The notes below the pieces were generated by a model. The model worked only from the letters and a program-made list of their open reading frames with translations. It did no database searches and was not told the origin of the DNA. The position numbers and the translations under genes were made by a program. DNA of 64,000 nt from Eutrophovita brisbanensis (GTDB lineage Bacteria > Pseudomonadota > Gammaproteobacteria > Burkholderiales > Eutrophovitaceae). This document shows, piece by piece, positions 18,633 through 26,038 of this stretch. Where the stretch lies: NCBI GenBank assembly GCA_038147395.1, contig JAYQTM010000001.1:310001-374000 (forward strand), in the 5' to 3' direction. Within the stretch, counting starts at the first letter, position 1. Every line of letters starts with the position of its first letter.

Positions 18633-19033
18633 ACGCGCGTCTCCTGAGATTCCTCTAATTTAAGTACGCCTTCGCCGCCACCGGAGAGGGCTTTTTTAAC
18701 GACGGTTTCTAAATTCTCATGACGGTAGGTAATGGCGCGCACCAGCATCGGTAAATTGACTCCTGACACGCCTTGAACATCATTGTGCTGCACGAGTGCT
18801 TGGGTGATGTTACTGGGACTTCCACCAAACATATCCGTGAGGATTAAGACGCCAGATCCATTATTGAGCTCCTGTGTTTTCTGGTTCGCGATGTCAATCA
18901 GGTCTTCAATGGTTGAGCATGCGTCAATGCCCATTGCTGCGAGTCTTTCTGGATTGTTCCCGAGTACGTGTCTTGCACAATCGATGAGGCTGGTGCCAAG
19001 GGAGCCGTGAGTGATTAATAAAATGCCTACCAT
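18626..19033 (-). CDS. PTS EIIA component, mannose family (cytoplasmic, permease-free)
   Basis: A 135-residue EIIA-Man type domain with the phospho-His9 in LLITHGSLG and the family's VLILTDMFGGSPSNI. No EIIB, EIIC or EIID gene is present, so it is likely a regulatory phosphoacceptor, not part of a sugar transporter. The order gshB, EIIA-Man, HPr, EI matches the arrangement known in betaproteobacteria and some gammaproteobacteria. Confidence 0.88.
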   Translation of the reverse strand: MVGILLITHGSLGTSLIDCARHVLGNNPERLAAMGIDACSTIEDLIDIANQKTQELNNGSGVLILTDMFGGSPSNITQALVQHNDVQGVSGVNLPMLVRAITYRHENLETVVKKALSGGGEGVLKLEESQETRVC

Positions 19034-19048
19034 GATTTTTTTAATCTC

Positions 19049-20008
19049 TTAATGGTACGTGGGGCGGTTGCCAGAATTTCGCTCAATCGCGTCGATGAAC
19101 ATCCCAGGCACATCAAAACCAGTTTGATCTTGTATCTCTCGCATGCATGTGGGGCTGGTGACATTAATTTCCGTGAGGTAACCGCCAATAATATCGAGAC
19201 CGACTAACAGGAGGCCTCGATGGGCAAGCTCTGGTCCTAGGGATTGAGCGATCTCAGCTTCGCGTTCAGTTAACGGCATCGCAACGCCTCGTCCGCCAGC
19301 GGCCAGATTTCCTCTGTGGTCTGTACCTTGAGGAATGCGCGCGAGAGAGAAAGGAACCGGCTGTCCATCGATTAATAGCACGCGTTTATCTCCCTCTGAG
19401 ATTTCCTCAATAAAGCGTTGAACCATGATGGTCCTTGTTCCGAGCTGAGTTAATGACTCGATGATGACGCCTAAATTTGGGTCGTCAGGACGCGAGCGAA
19501 AGATAGACGTGCCACCCATTCCATCGAGTGGTTTTAATACGACCTCTTGGTGCGTTTGGACGAAGTCTTTAATTGACTGAGGGTTCGCGCTAACGAGTGT
19601 GGGCGCAATCCACTCTGAGTGTTTTGTGATCGAGAGTTTCTCGTTAAAGTCCCGAATGCTTTGCGGTCGGTTGTACACAGCGCAGCCTGCTTGTTCGGCA
19701 AGCTCAAGCATGTAGGTGCTGTACACGTACTCCATATCAAAAGGAGGGTCTTTTCTCATCACGATGGCGTCCACATCGCTTGGTTTGAGACTTTGATTTT
19801 GTACGACCTCGAACCACTCTTTGTCGTTTTTCGTGATGTTGATTTGTGTCGCATCGATCTTGATTTCGCCTGCAACGAGCTCTAATCCATGTTGCATCGT
19901 GACCCACACTTCATGTCCGCGCGCTTGCGCTTCACGCATCATCGCGTAAGACGTGTCTTTGTTTATCTTGAGCGTCTCGAGCGGGTCGAGAACAAAAATC
20001 AGCTTCAC
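19049..20008 (-). CDS. gshB: Glutathione synthetase
   Basis: It joins gamma-glutamylcysteine and glycine with ATP. The 319-residue ATP-grasp protein shows FVLDPLETLKINKDTSYAMM at the N terminus, VMRKDPPFDMEYVYSTY, VLKPLDGMGGTSIF (the ATP-grasp glycine loop), LLIDGQPVPFSLARIPQ, and GLDIIGGYLTEINVTSPTCM at the metal site. It starts at GTG 20008. Being first in the run with EIIA-HPr-EI, it shares their transcript. Glutathione also serves MaiA, encoded in this window. Confidence 0.93.
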   Translation of the reverse strand: MKLIFVLDPLETLKINKDTSYAMMREAQARGHEVWVTMQHGLELVAGEIKIDATQINITKNDKEWFEVVQNQSLKPSDVDAIVMRKDPPFDMEYVYSTYMLELAEQAGCAVYNRPQSIRDFNEKLSITKHSEWIAPTLVSANPQSIKDFVQTHQEVVLKPLDGMGGTSIFRSRPDDPNLGVIIESLTQLGTRTIMVQRFIEEISEGDKRVLLIDGQPVPFSLARIPQGTDHRGNLAAGGRGVAMPLTEREAEIAQSLGPELAHRGLLLVGLDIIGGYLTEINVTSPTCMREIQDQTGFDVPGMFIDAIERNSGNRPTYH

Positions 20009-20087
20009 AGTTGTCTGAGGTTTCGTTTGGTGGCCAAGTCACCAGATTTTAACAGACGCCTGTGGGATGAGAGAGTCAATTGAGGTC

Positions 20088-20113
20088 AAAAAAAGGGCGC
20101 CACGAAGGCGCCC
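20088..20113 (-). terminator. Intrinsic terminator after amtB
   Basis: On the minus strand GGGCGCC, loop TTCGT, GGCGCCC and seven T residues follow the amtB stop by about 25 bases. This separates glnK-amtB from gshB. Confidence 0.88.
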
Positions 20114-20138
20114 AAGAGGGGATGGAGATGAAAGTAAT

Positions 20139-21431
20139 TTATGAGTGATAGGCTGATTCGCCGTGTTGTGTGGAATCAAGTCCCTCACGCTCTTCGTCCT
20201 CAGGAACTCGAAGTCCGATCACGCCATCGATAATCTTGAAGAGGATTAAGCTCACGACACCACTCCAGACGATGGTGATCACCACACCTTCGATCTGAAC
20301 AAATAGCTGAGAGCCCATCGTGACTCCTTCGGCGAAACCACCACCACCGAGGCCAGGTGCCGCGAAAATTCCCGCACCAATCGCACCAACGATACCGCCA
20401 ACGCCGTGAACACCAAAGACGTCAAGTGAGTCGTCGTAACCAAAGGCTGACTTGATTTTGGTACACGCCCAAAAACAGAGAACACCAGCGATTAGTCCGA
20501 GGATGATCGCACCCATTGGGCCTACGAACGCGCAGGCTGGTGTGATTGCCACGAGTCCTGCGACCGCGCCTGAGGCGCCACCGAGCATCGTTGGCTTACC
20601 ACGAGACATCCACTCGATGAATAACCATCCGAGTACGGCACCTGCTGTTGCCAATTGGGTATTAATCAACACTAATCCGGCGGTGCCGTCAGCCGCGAGT
20701 TCACTACCGACGTTAAACCCGAACCAACCGACCCAAAGCAGGGCAGCACCAACCATTGTGAAGACAAGGTTGTGTGGAGGCATCGCTTCTTTGTTGAAGC
20801 CAAGTCGTTTACCCAACAAGATACATCCGACAAGACCAGCGATCGCAGCGTTAATGTGAACCACCGTTCCGCCAGCAAAGTCCATGGCACCTTTGCCACC
20901 CAAGTAGCCGCCACCCCAGACCATGTGACAGATTGGAATGTAGCTTAAGAAGAGCCAAAGGGACGTGAACCACAGAACAGCTGAGAACTTGATTCGCTCA
21001 GCAAATGACCCAATGATGAGCGCTGGTGTGATACACGCAAATGTGAGCTGGAAGGTCACGAAAACATACTCAGGAATCGTTCCGCTCAAAGTGTCTGCGG
21101 TGATTCCAGCGAGAAATGCCTTATCGAACCCACCAATAATGCTATTGAAAGGTCCTTCTGTGAACGCCAGGCTGTAACCAGCGACTGCCCACAGAATCGA
21201 CATCACCGCCATGATCGCGAAGACCTGCATCAAAACAGAGAGCATGTTCTTGGCTCTCACGAGGCCGCCATAGAAAAGAGCGAGGCCAGGGATTGACATC
21301 ATGATGACGAGTACGGTTGCCACTATCATCCAGCTTGTGTCTCCAGCACTCAAAGTATCTTCTGCGAACACTGGTGTCGCAGCTGCCATGAGACTCAATG
21401 GCATTAACAAATGAAGTAATTTTTTAAACAT
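20139..21431 (-). CDS. amtB: Ammonium transporter
   Basis: A 430-residue Amt/Rh channel with a cleavable signal peptide (MFKKLLHLLMPLSLMAAATP, then VFA). About eleven membrane segments follow, including GLALFYGGLVRAKNMLSVLM, GGTVVHINAAIAGLVG (first pore His) and DVFGVHGVGGIVGA (second pore His). The ATG at 21431 has AGGA upstream; the longer frame overlaps glnK and lacks a signal peptide. It is paired with glnK, whose product plugs the channel when nitrogen is ample. Confidence 0.95.
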   Translation of the reverse strand: MFKKLLHLLMPLSLMAAATPVFAEDTLSAGDTSWMIVATVLVIMMSIPGLALFYGGLVRAKNMLSVLMQVFAIMAVMSILWAVAGYSLAFTEGPFNSIIGGFDKAFLAGITADTLSGTIPEYVFVTFQLTFACITPALIIGSFAERIKFSAVLWFTSLWLFLSYIPICHMVWGGGYLGGKGAMDFAGGTVVHINAAIAGLVGCILLGKRLGFNKEAMPPHNLVFTMVGAALLWVGWFGFNVGSELAADGTAGLVLINTQLATAGAVLGWLFIEWMSRGKPTMLGGASGAVAGLVAITPACAFVGPMGAIILGLIAGVLCFWACTKIKSAFGYDDSLDVFGVHGVGGIVGAIGAGIFAAPGLGGGGFAEGVTMGSQLFVQIEGVVITIVWSGVVSLILFKIIDGVIGLRVPEDEEREGLDSTQHGESAYHS

Positions 21432-21450
21432 GTCGCGTTTCCTTTCTGGC

Positions 21451-21789
21451 TTAGAGTGCATCTGCGCCGGTTTCACCGGTGCGGATTCGGATCGCCTGTT
21501 CGAGGTCGAGCACAAAAATCTTGCCGTCTCCAATCTTGCCGGTGCTGGCAGACTTTTCTATCGCCTCCACTGCTTGGTCTAAGATTTCGTCGGTAATTGC
21601 GGCTTCGATTTTCACTTTCGGTAAGAAGTCGACGACATATTCCGCGCCTCGATACAATTCTGTATGGCCTTTTTGCCGACCAAACCCCTTCACTTCAGTT
21701 ACCGTGATTCCTTGAACACCGATGGCGGACAAAGCTTCGCGGACTTCGTCAAGCTTGAACGGCTTGATTACTGCGCTTATTAATTTCAT
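21451..21789 (-). CDS. glnK: Nitrogen regulatory protein PII
   Basis: A 112-residue PII trimer subunit with the uridylylated Tyr51 in the T-loop (YRGAEYVVDFLPK), the B-loop TGKIGDGKIFV and the C-loop AIRIRTGETGADAL. It controls AmtB and, through other partners, nitrogen assimilation. It lies directly before amtB and behind a sigma-54 promoter with an NtrC-like palindrome, the standard arrangement for nitrogen-limitation induction. Confidence 0.95.
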   Translation of the reverse strand: MKLISAVIKPFKLDEVREALSAIGVQGITVTEVKGFGRQKGHTELYRGAEYVVDFLPKVKIEAAITDEILDQAVEAIEKSASTGKIGDGKIFVLDLEQAIRIRTGETGADAL

Positions 21790-21881
21790 GTTTTGCTCCG
21801 TTTTTATTTAAAAGTATTTGTGTCACATCCCTCTGATGTCCGTGATGCAAGCTGCTTGGAGATCAGTTATATCCAGTAATA

Positions 21882-21898
21882 AGCATTTTTCGTGCCAA
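21882..21898 (-). promoter_or_regulatory. Sigma-54 (-24/-12) promoter of glnK-amtB
   Basis: The minus strand reads TTGGCACGAAAAATGCT. GG and GC are exactly 10 bases apart, and TTGGCACG matches the -24 consensus fully; the -12 element is ATGC instead of TTGC. The predicted start lies about 80 bases ahead of glnK. Confidence 0.82.
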
Positions 21899-21970
21899 TA
21901 AATTAACCCATTGATTTAAATGAATTAATATTTATTGGAAAAGAGAGTAATTGAGACTTTTGGTGGGTTT

Positions 21971-21985
21971 GCACCATATCGGTGC
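21971..21985. promoter_or_regulatory. NtrC-type enhancer site
   Basis: GCACC-ATATC-GGTGC is a perfect inverted repeat matching the NtrC core (TGCACC, N5, GGTGCA) except for one outer base. It lies about 75 bp upstream of the -24 element of the glnK promoter, a usual enhancer distance. The rest of the 21790-22115 gap, beyond this site and the sigma-54 promoter, shows nothing else I can name. Confidence 0.78.
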
Positions 21986-22115
21986 GTTAGGTCAGACTCA
22001 TTTCATCACGCGCACACTTGATGGGCGGTGCGGCGGTTTGGGTAGTTCTCGAGGGTCGCGATAAAATGGCGGAACAGCGTGATTAACGACGCCGCATGAG
22101 CTGATGGAGCAAATG

Positions 22116-22346
22116 ATGATTGACAAAAAAGTGATTGAAGAGCTTAGCCAAAAGATTAGCGAGCTCATTAAAAATAGTCCCGTGCAAGATGTCCAGAAAA
22201 ATCTTCGGGCGATGATATCGAGCTGGTTTGCCAGCCACGACCTGGTGACTCGTGAGGAGTTTGATGCACAGGTTCAGGTGTTGCGCCGAACCCAAGACAA
22301 ACTAAAAGATCTGGAAAAACAAGTTGCTGATCTACGCCGTGACTAG
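22116..22346 (+). CDS. ubiK: Ubiquinone biosynthesis accessory factor (BMFP domain)
   Basis: A 76-residue coiled-coil protein of the BMFP/YqiC family: MIDKKVIEELSQKISELI, then LVTREEFDAQVQVLRRTQDK and LKDLEKQVADLRRD. UbiK supports the soluble Ubi complex. Three closely spaced ATG codons exist; the one at 22116 has GGAG six bases ahead and gives the family's MID start. It stands alone ahead of the VIT1-type gene. Confidence 0.88.
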   Translation: MIDKKVIEELSQKISELIKNSPVQDVQKNLRAMISSWFASHDLVTREEFDAQVQVLRRTQDKLKDLEKQVADLRRD

Positions 22347-22387
22347 ATCACGTGCAGATATCTGACTGAGGGTGACACGGAGACGCG

Positions 22388-23425
22388 ATGAGCTTGATCG
22401 ACAACTGGAAAGAAGAAAAACGCTCTGCTTATTTATATCGCATTGTTGCCTCTTGCGAAGCGGGGACCGCTCGAGAGGGTTTATTCAAGCAACTCGCAGT
22501 TGAAGCAGAGAACCAAGCAGAAATTTGGGTTGGCAATATACGGCAGGAGGGGGGCACGCCTCCGGTTGAGTATGTCCCGGATTTGAGAAGCCGTATTGTC
22601 GGTTTTCTGACCCGAAAAACAGGCCCTCGATCGACTCGAATTTTGCTCACCGCAATGAAGGTGCGAGGCATGTCATTGTACTCAGTGCCAGATGCCAGAC
22701 ATTTTGTCCCTGGGTCGCAAAGAGGACACGAGGGCAGACACAAAGGGTTGTCTGGCGGGGGCAATTTACGAGCCGCTGTTTTTGGCGTGAATGATGGTTT
22801 GATCTCGAACCTAAGTCTTATCCTTGGTGTGGCGGGCGCGGTTTCGGATTCTGGTGTGATCGTCTTGACTGGCATTGCGGGTTTATTGGCTGGCGCATTC
22901 TCGATGGCGGCCGGTGAGTTCGTGTCTGTTCGCTCGCAACGCGAAATGTACGAGTATCAAATTGGCCTTGAGGCAGAGGAGTTAGAGCAATATCCCGAGG
23001 AGGAAGCTGGGGAGCTTGCACTCATTTACGAGGCTCGCGGGATTCCAAAGGAGACGGCACACGCTATGGCCAATGAGATTATTACTGATCCAGAGCGAGC
23101 GTTGGATGCGTTGGCTAGAGAGGAACTTGGGCTAAACCCTGATGAGTTAGGGTCGCCGGTTGGTGCAGCGGTTTCCTCATTTTTGTCGTTTGCTGTGGGT
23201 GCGCTGATTCCGCTCCTTCCATTTCTGCTCGCAAGAAGTGATGCCGCGCTTTACTACTCGATTGGCGTGACTGGCGTTGCTTTGTTTGGGGTGGGCTCTG
23301 CTGTGAGTCTTTTTGTCGGACGTGGTGCACTCAAAGGCGGTTTGAGAATGTTATTGATAGGCGCAGCTGCGGGCTCTGTCACCTATATAATCGGCCACCT
23401 GCTTGGCGTACAAATTACTCACTAA
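22388..23425 (+). CDS. VIT1/CCC1-family membrane protein with N-terminal helical domain
   Basis: A 345-residue protein. Residues 1-135 are soluble and helical, resembling the ferritin-like/rubrerythrin domain found in MbfA-type proteins, although I cannot identify a full set of metal ligands. From about residue 136 the VIT1 domain begins (LRAAVFGVNDGLISNLSLIL, then LAGAFSMAAGEFVSVRSQRE), with a cytoplasmic helical insert and further membrane spans to the C terminus. The family exports or stores iron or manganese. ACGGAGA precedes the ATG. It converges with the OYE gene. Confidence 0.8.
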   Translation: MSLIDNWKEEKRSAYLYRIVASCEAGTAREGLFKQLAVEAENQAEIWVGNIRQEGGTPPVEYVPDLRSRIVGFLTRKTGPRSTRILLTAMKVRGMSLYSVPDARHFVPGSQRGHEGRHKGLSGGGNLRAAVFGVNDGLISNLSLILGVAGAVSDSGVIVLTGIAGLLAGAFSMAAGEFVSVRSQREMYEYQIGLEAEELEQYPEEEAGELALIYEARGIPKETAHAMANEIITDPERALDALAREELGLNPDELGSPVGAAVSSFLSFAVGALIPLLPFLLARSDAALYYSIGVTGVALFGVGSAVSLFVGRGALKGGLRMLLIGAAAGSVTYIIGHLLGVQITH

Positions 23426-23434
23426 CCTCGCAAG

Positions 23435-24514
23435 TTAATCTGGAAAAAACTCGGGCCAGAGAGTTCTCACGTAATCCTGAAATCGATCTGTTAAGCCTTG
23501 ACCCAATAGGTAGTCTCTCGTCACGGGCATCGTGACCGGCACAAATCTTGGGTTGGCGACGTATTTATTTGGGAAGTCATATTCCAACATAGCGGCACGA
23601 CCTAACATGACCCAGTCGGCTCCCAAACTTAAGGTTGTTTCTGCATCTTGCGGCGTTCGTATTTTGCCTGCCACTCCTAGTTTTACACCATGTCGCTCTA
23701 AATCGGTGAAATATTTCATGAGCGTTTGACCCTTCAGTGTCGCATCTTCTGGTTCTTTGGACACATCCCAAAGTGACATATCCAAAAAATCTATCCTTGG
23801 GTCACTTAAGAGTTTTTCAGCGGTAACGATCATGTCTTGGGTCTGCAGTCCATAACGCTCAGCTGATAGTCGGACACCGATGATGAAGTCATTTCCACAG
23901 CGCTCACGAATTCCCTCAATGATCTCGAACAGGATTCGCATTCTGTTTTCAACATTTCCGCCATACTGGTCTTCCCGCTGGTTTGTCCCAACTGCTAAAA
24001 AAGCGCAAAGGAGGTATCCATGCGCGCCATGTAGCTCGACACCGTGGAACCCAGCTTTCTCCGCTCTAACAGCTCCCTCGATGAAGTCATCAACTAATTC
24101 TTGAACTTCCTGCGTTGAAAGTGCTCTCGCACCGCTTTTTTCGTCACCAGAGGGAGACACTGGCGCACAACCAATGACTTCTTCAGAGGTTCGAAGCCCA
24201 CCATGGTGTAATTGAACAATCGCGAGACTGTTCTCAGCCTTGATTGCATCTGCGACGCGAGTGAGCCCCGGCAAGTGCGCATCTGACCAGATCCCAAGCT
24301 GTCCAGGGAACATCTTTCCGACCTCTTGCACATGAGACGCGCATGTCATGGTCATCCCGAAGCCACCTTTTGCTCTCATGATTAACCACTTGAACTCATC
24401 TTCCCCAAGTGTTCCGTCGCTATTGCTCTGTTGATTCGTCAAAGGAGCAAGAAAAAACCGGTTTTTTATTTCAGGTCCGCGTTTAAATTGAATGGGGTCA
24501 AGTAAGGATGTCAT
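23435..24514 (-). CDS. NADH:flavin oxidoreductase, Old Yellow Enzyme family
   Basis: A 359-residue TIM-barrel flavoprotein with IKNRFFLAPLTNQQSN at the N terminus, LAIVQLHHGG in mid-barrel, GFHGVELHGAHGYLL with REDQYGGNVENRMRIL (substrate and FMN region), and LGADWVMLGRAAMLEYDFP near the C terminus (phosphate-binding loop). The family reduces enones or related activated double bonds. It diverges from an acyl-CoA dehydrogenase homologue across a palindrome-rich gap, suggesting common control. The substrate is unknown. Confidence 0.88.
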   Translation of the reverse strand: MTSLLDPIQFKRGPEIKNRFFLAPLTNQQSNSDGTLGEDEFKWLIMRAKGGFGMTMTCASHVQEVGKMFPGQLGIWSDAHLPGLTRVADAIKAENSLAIVQLHHGGLRTSEEVIGCAPVSPSGDEKSGARALSTQEVQELVDDFIEGAVRAEKAGFHGVELHGAHGYLLCAFLAVGTNQREDQYGGNVENRMRILFEIIEGIRERCGNDFIIGVRLSAERYGLQTQDMIVTAEKLLSDPRIDFLDMSLWDVSKEPEDATLKGQTLMKYFTDLERHGVKLGVAGKIRTPQDAETTLSLGADWVMLGRAAMLEYDFPNKYVANPRFVPVTMPVTRDYLLGQGLTDRFQDYVRTLWPEFFPD

Positions 24515-24540
24515 GGAAAATCTATTTTTTAGTTGTGAAG

Positions 24541-24562
24541 TGGTGACTGAATCAATTCACCA
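24541..24562. repeat. Inverted repeat in the OYE/ACAD divergent gap
   Basis: TGGTGA at 24541-24546 and TCACCA at 24557-24562 form perfect 6-bp arms with a 10-base spacer. It is the first of three inverted repeats in this gap and a candidate operator for the OYE gene on the minus strand. Confidence 0.5.
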
Positions 24563-24595
24563 TGATAGCCTGAAAGTCGAAAATGTATTGTTTAA

Positions 24596-24625
24596 AAGTG
24601 GCAATAAACGTGTCCGATGCCACTT
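24596..24625. repeat. Inverted repeat in the OYE/ACAD divergent gap
   Basis: AAGTGGCA at 24596-24603 and TGCCACTT at 24618-24625 are perfect 8-bp arms with a 14-base spacer. The geometry suits a dimeric regulator or an RNA hairpin in the ACAD leader. Confidence 0.55.
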
Positions 24626-24629
24626 GAAA

Positions 24630-24651
24630 AAACTTGATTGAATTCAAGTTT
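24630..24651. repeat. Inverted repeat (operator-like) ahead of the ACAD homologue
   Basis: AAACTTGA at 24630-24637 and TCAAGTTT at 24644-24651 are perfect 8-bp arms around six bases. This 22-bp palindrome lies 33 bp before the ACAD start. It has the size of a TetR-type or similar operator. No regulator gene is adjacent. Confidence 0.6.
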
Positions 24652-24683
24652 GTGAGATGGGCACTCATGTTGGAGAAGCAGTA

Positions 24684-25913
24684 ATGAAACGTTACGGAGA
24701 ATTTTTAACCTCTGATGAGGACAAGATGTTCGTCGAGGCGGTCAGAAAGTACATCGACAATGAAGTCATGCCCGTGAGAGGTGCGCTGGACGAGGACTAT
24801 TCAGTATTTGAAAAAGTAAACCAAGGGTTGGTCAATTTAGGAATTCAGAGAAGAGGTTTTGCTGAGCGCTACGGTGGCCTTGGTATTCGCTCCGCCGTGA
24901 CGGTGTGCGCGATCACCGAGGAAATCTCTCGAGGTGATGCAGGGTTATCGTTGCATTGTTTGCTCACACCATGGTCACTTGCGGCGGCGATGGGTGCCAG
25001 GAACGAATACCTGATGGACAAATTCATTCCAATGTTTGCAACGGATGAACCTCGCGTTGGTTGTATGGCAATTACTGAGCCTGCTGGGGGATGCAACGTT
25101 GAGGATGGGGCTGAACGAGCAAGAACGATTCGGACTCGCGCGCGACGTGAGGGTGACGAGTGGGTGATCAATGGTGAAAAAATGTGGCCAAGTGCAGCTG
25201 GTGTTGCCGACCTTTATTGTGTCGTGTGCACGACAGAGGAAGATGATGATGAGGATAGTCTTGCTCTGATTTACGTGCCAGATGGCACGCCTGGATTAAC
25301 TTTTGGCAAACCCGAGCCGAAAATGGGCATGCGAGTGACTGATGTTAACGCCGCAATTTATTTTGATAACGTGCGTGTTCCAGTCGAGTATCGAGCGGGT
25401 GGTCCGGGAGTTGACTGGCAGCTTTTTCGAGGAAATATTGCATGGGGTCGTCTTACTAGTGCACCTATGAGTTTGGGTTGTGCTCAGGCAGTATTGGAGG
25501 AAGTCATCGAATACACCTCACATCGCTCATACGGGGGTAAGCCAGTGCGAAATCACTCATTACAAGGCGCAATGATTGCTGACATGGCGATCGGCATTGA
25601 GAGCGCCAGGTCGTATTACATGAGCGTGGCTAAGATGTTCGATAATCGTAAAGTCTATGGTGGTGTGAACGAGGACTATCTTCTTGGAAAGGCGAGTGCT
25701 GCGAAGGTATATGCGTGTGATGTGACTGAAATGGTCTGCGCCAAGGCGATGGAGTTGATGGGGTCTTACGGGTACAGCACTCAGGCTCCCATCGAGAAAT
25801 ATATGCGTGACAGCAAGATTATTCAGCTTTGGTTGGGCGGGGCTCAGTTGGGTCGTTTGGATGCAGCTCAGAGCCTTTATCCATACAATCCAGCTCAAAA
25901 ATCAAAAAGCTAA
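24684..25913 (+). CDS. Acyl-CoA dehydrogenase-family protein lacking the usual catalytic glutamates
   Basis: A 409-residue ACAD-fold protein with the N-terminal helical domain, the middle beta domain (GCMAITEPAGGCNVEDG, then WVINGEKMWPSAAGVADLYC) and the C-terminal helical domain (GSYGYSTQAPIEKYMRDSKI). The segment equivalent to YEGT of medium-chain ACADs reads WLGGAQ, so the catalytic Glu there is Leu. The alternative site used by isovaleryl-CoA-type enzymes (ERL) reads GRL. FAD binding looks intact. GGAG eight bases ahead supports the ATG at 24684. It may use another base, or catalyse a different flavin reaction. Confidence 0.8.
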   Translation: MKRYGEFLTSDEDKMFVEAVRKYIDNEVMPVRGALDEDYSVFEKVNQGLVNLGIQRRGFAERYGGLGIRSAVTVCAITEEISRGDAGLSLHCLLTPWSLAAAMGARNEYLMDKFIPMFATDEPRVGCMAITEPAGGCNVEDGAERARTIRTRARREGDEWVINGEKMWPSAAGVADLYCVVCTTEEDDDEDSLALIYVPDGTPGLTFGKPEPKMGMRVTDVNAAIYFDNVRVPVEYRAGGPGVDWQLFRGNIAWGRLTSAPMSLGCAQAVLEEVIEYTSHRSYGGKPVRNHSLQGAMIADMAIGIESARSYYMSVAKMFDNRKVYGGVNEDYLLGKASAAKVYACDVTEMVCAKAMELMGSYGYSTQAPIEKYMRDSKIIQLWLGGAQLGRLDAAQSLYPYNPAQKSKS

Positions 25914-25916
25914 TTA

Positions 25917-25990
25917 GGTGGCGGGTGTATCATACGCCATGAAATAGCGCCGCCACCGGTGAAACCAGCTGTCCAAACTTCAGTGGAGTG
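25917..25990 (+). promoter_or_regulatory. Structured leader RNA candidate ahead of metH
   Basis: Several stems can form in series. GGTGGCG (25917-25923) pairs with CGCCACC (25951-25957) and encloses a hairpin GGTGTA-TCA-TACGCC (25924-25938). Next CCA-g-CTG (25965-25971) pairs with CAGTGG (25981-25986). The intrinsic terminator hairpin follows, then the metH ribosome binding site. This is the layout of a metabolite-sensing attenuator. I do not see the conserved boxes of cobalamin, SAM-I or SAH riboswitches, so the class is not assigned. Confidence 0.4.
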
Positions 25991-25993
25991 ATG

Positions 25994-26028
25994 CCCGACC
26001 GCGGCGTTCGCAGTCGGGTTTGTTTTTT
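25994..26028 (+). terminator. Intrinsic terminator just upstream of metH (attenuator or ACAD terminator)
   Basis: CCCGAC (25994-25999) and GTCGGG (26013-26018) enclose a smaller GCG/CGC stem and are followed by TTTGTTTTTT. It ends ten bases before the metH start region, so any metH transcript begun upstream must pass it. It may also simply end the ACAD transcript. Confidence 0.75.
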
Positions 26029-26038
26029 GATGGAGTAG

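Noticed and set aside
25917..26038. Cobalamin or SAH riboswitch ahead of metH
   Set aside because: GCCACC and GGTGAAACC look like fragments of the cobalamin consensus but are in the wrong order, and the CCCGCAACTGT-type box is missing; the GAGGAGCGCTGC core of SAH riboswitches is also absent. Kept only as an unassigned structured leader.
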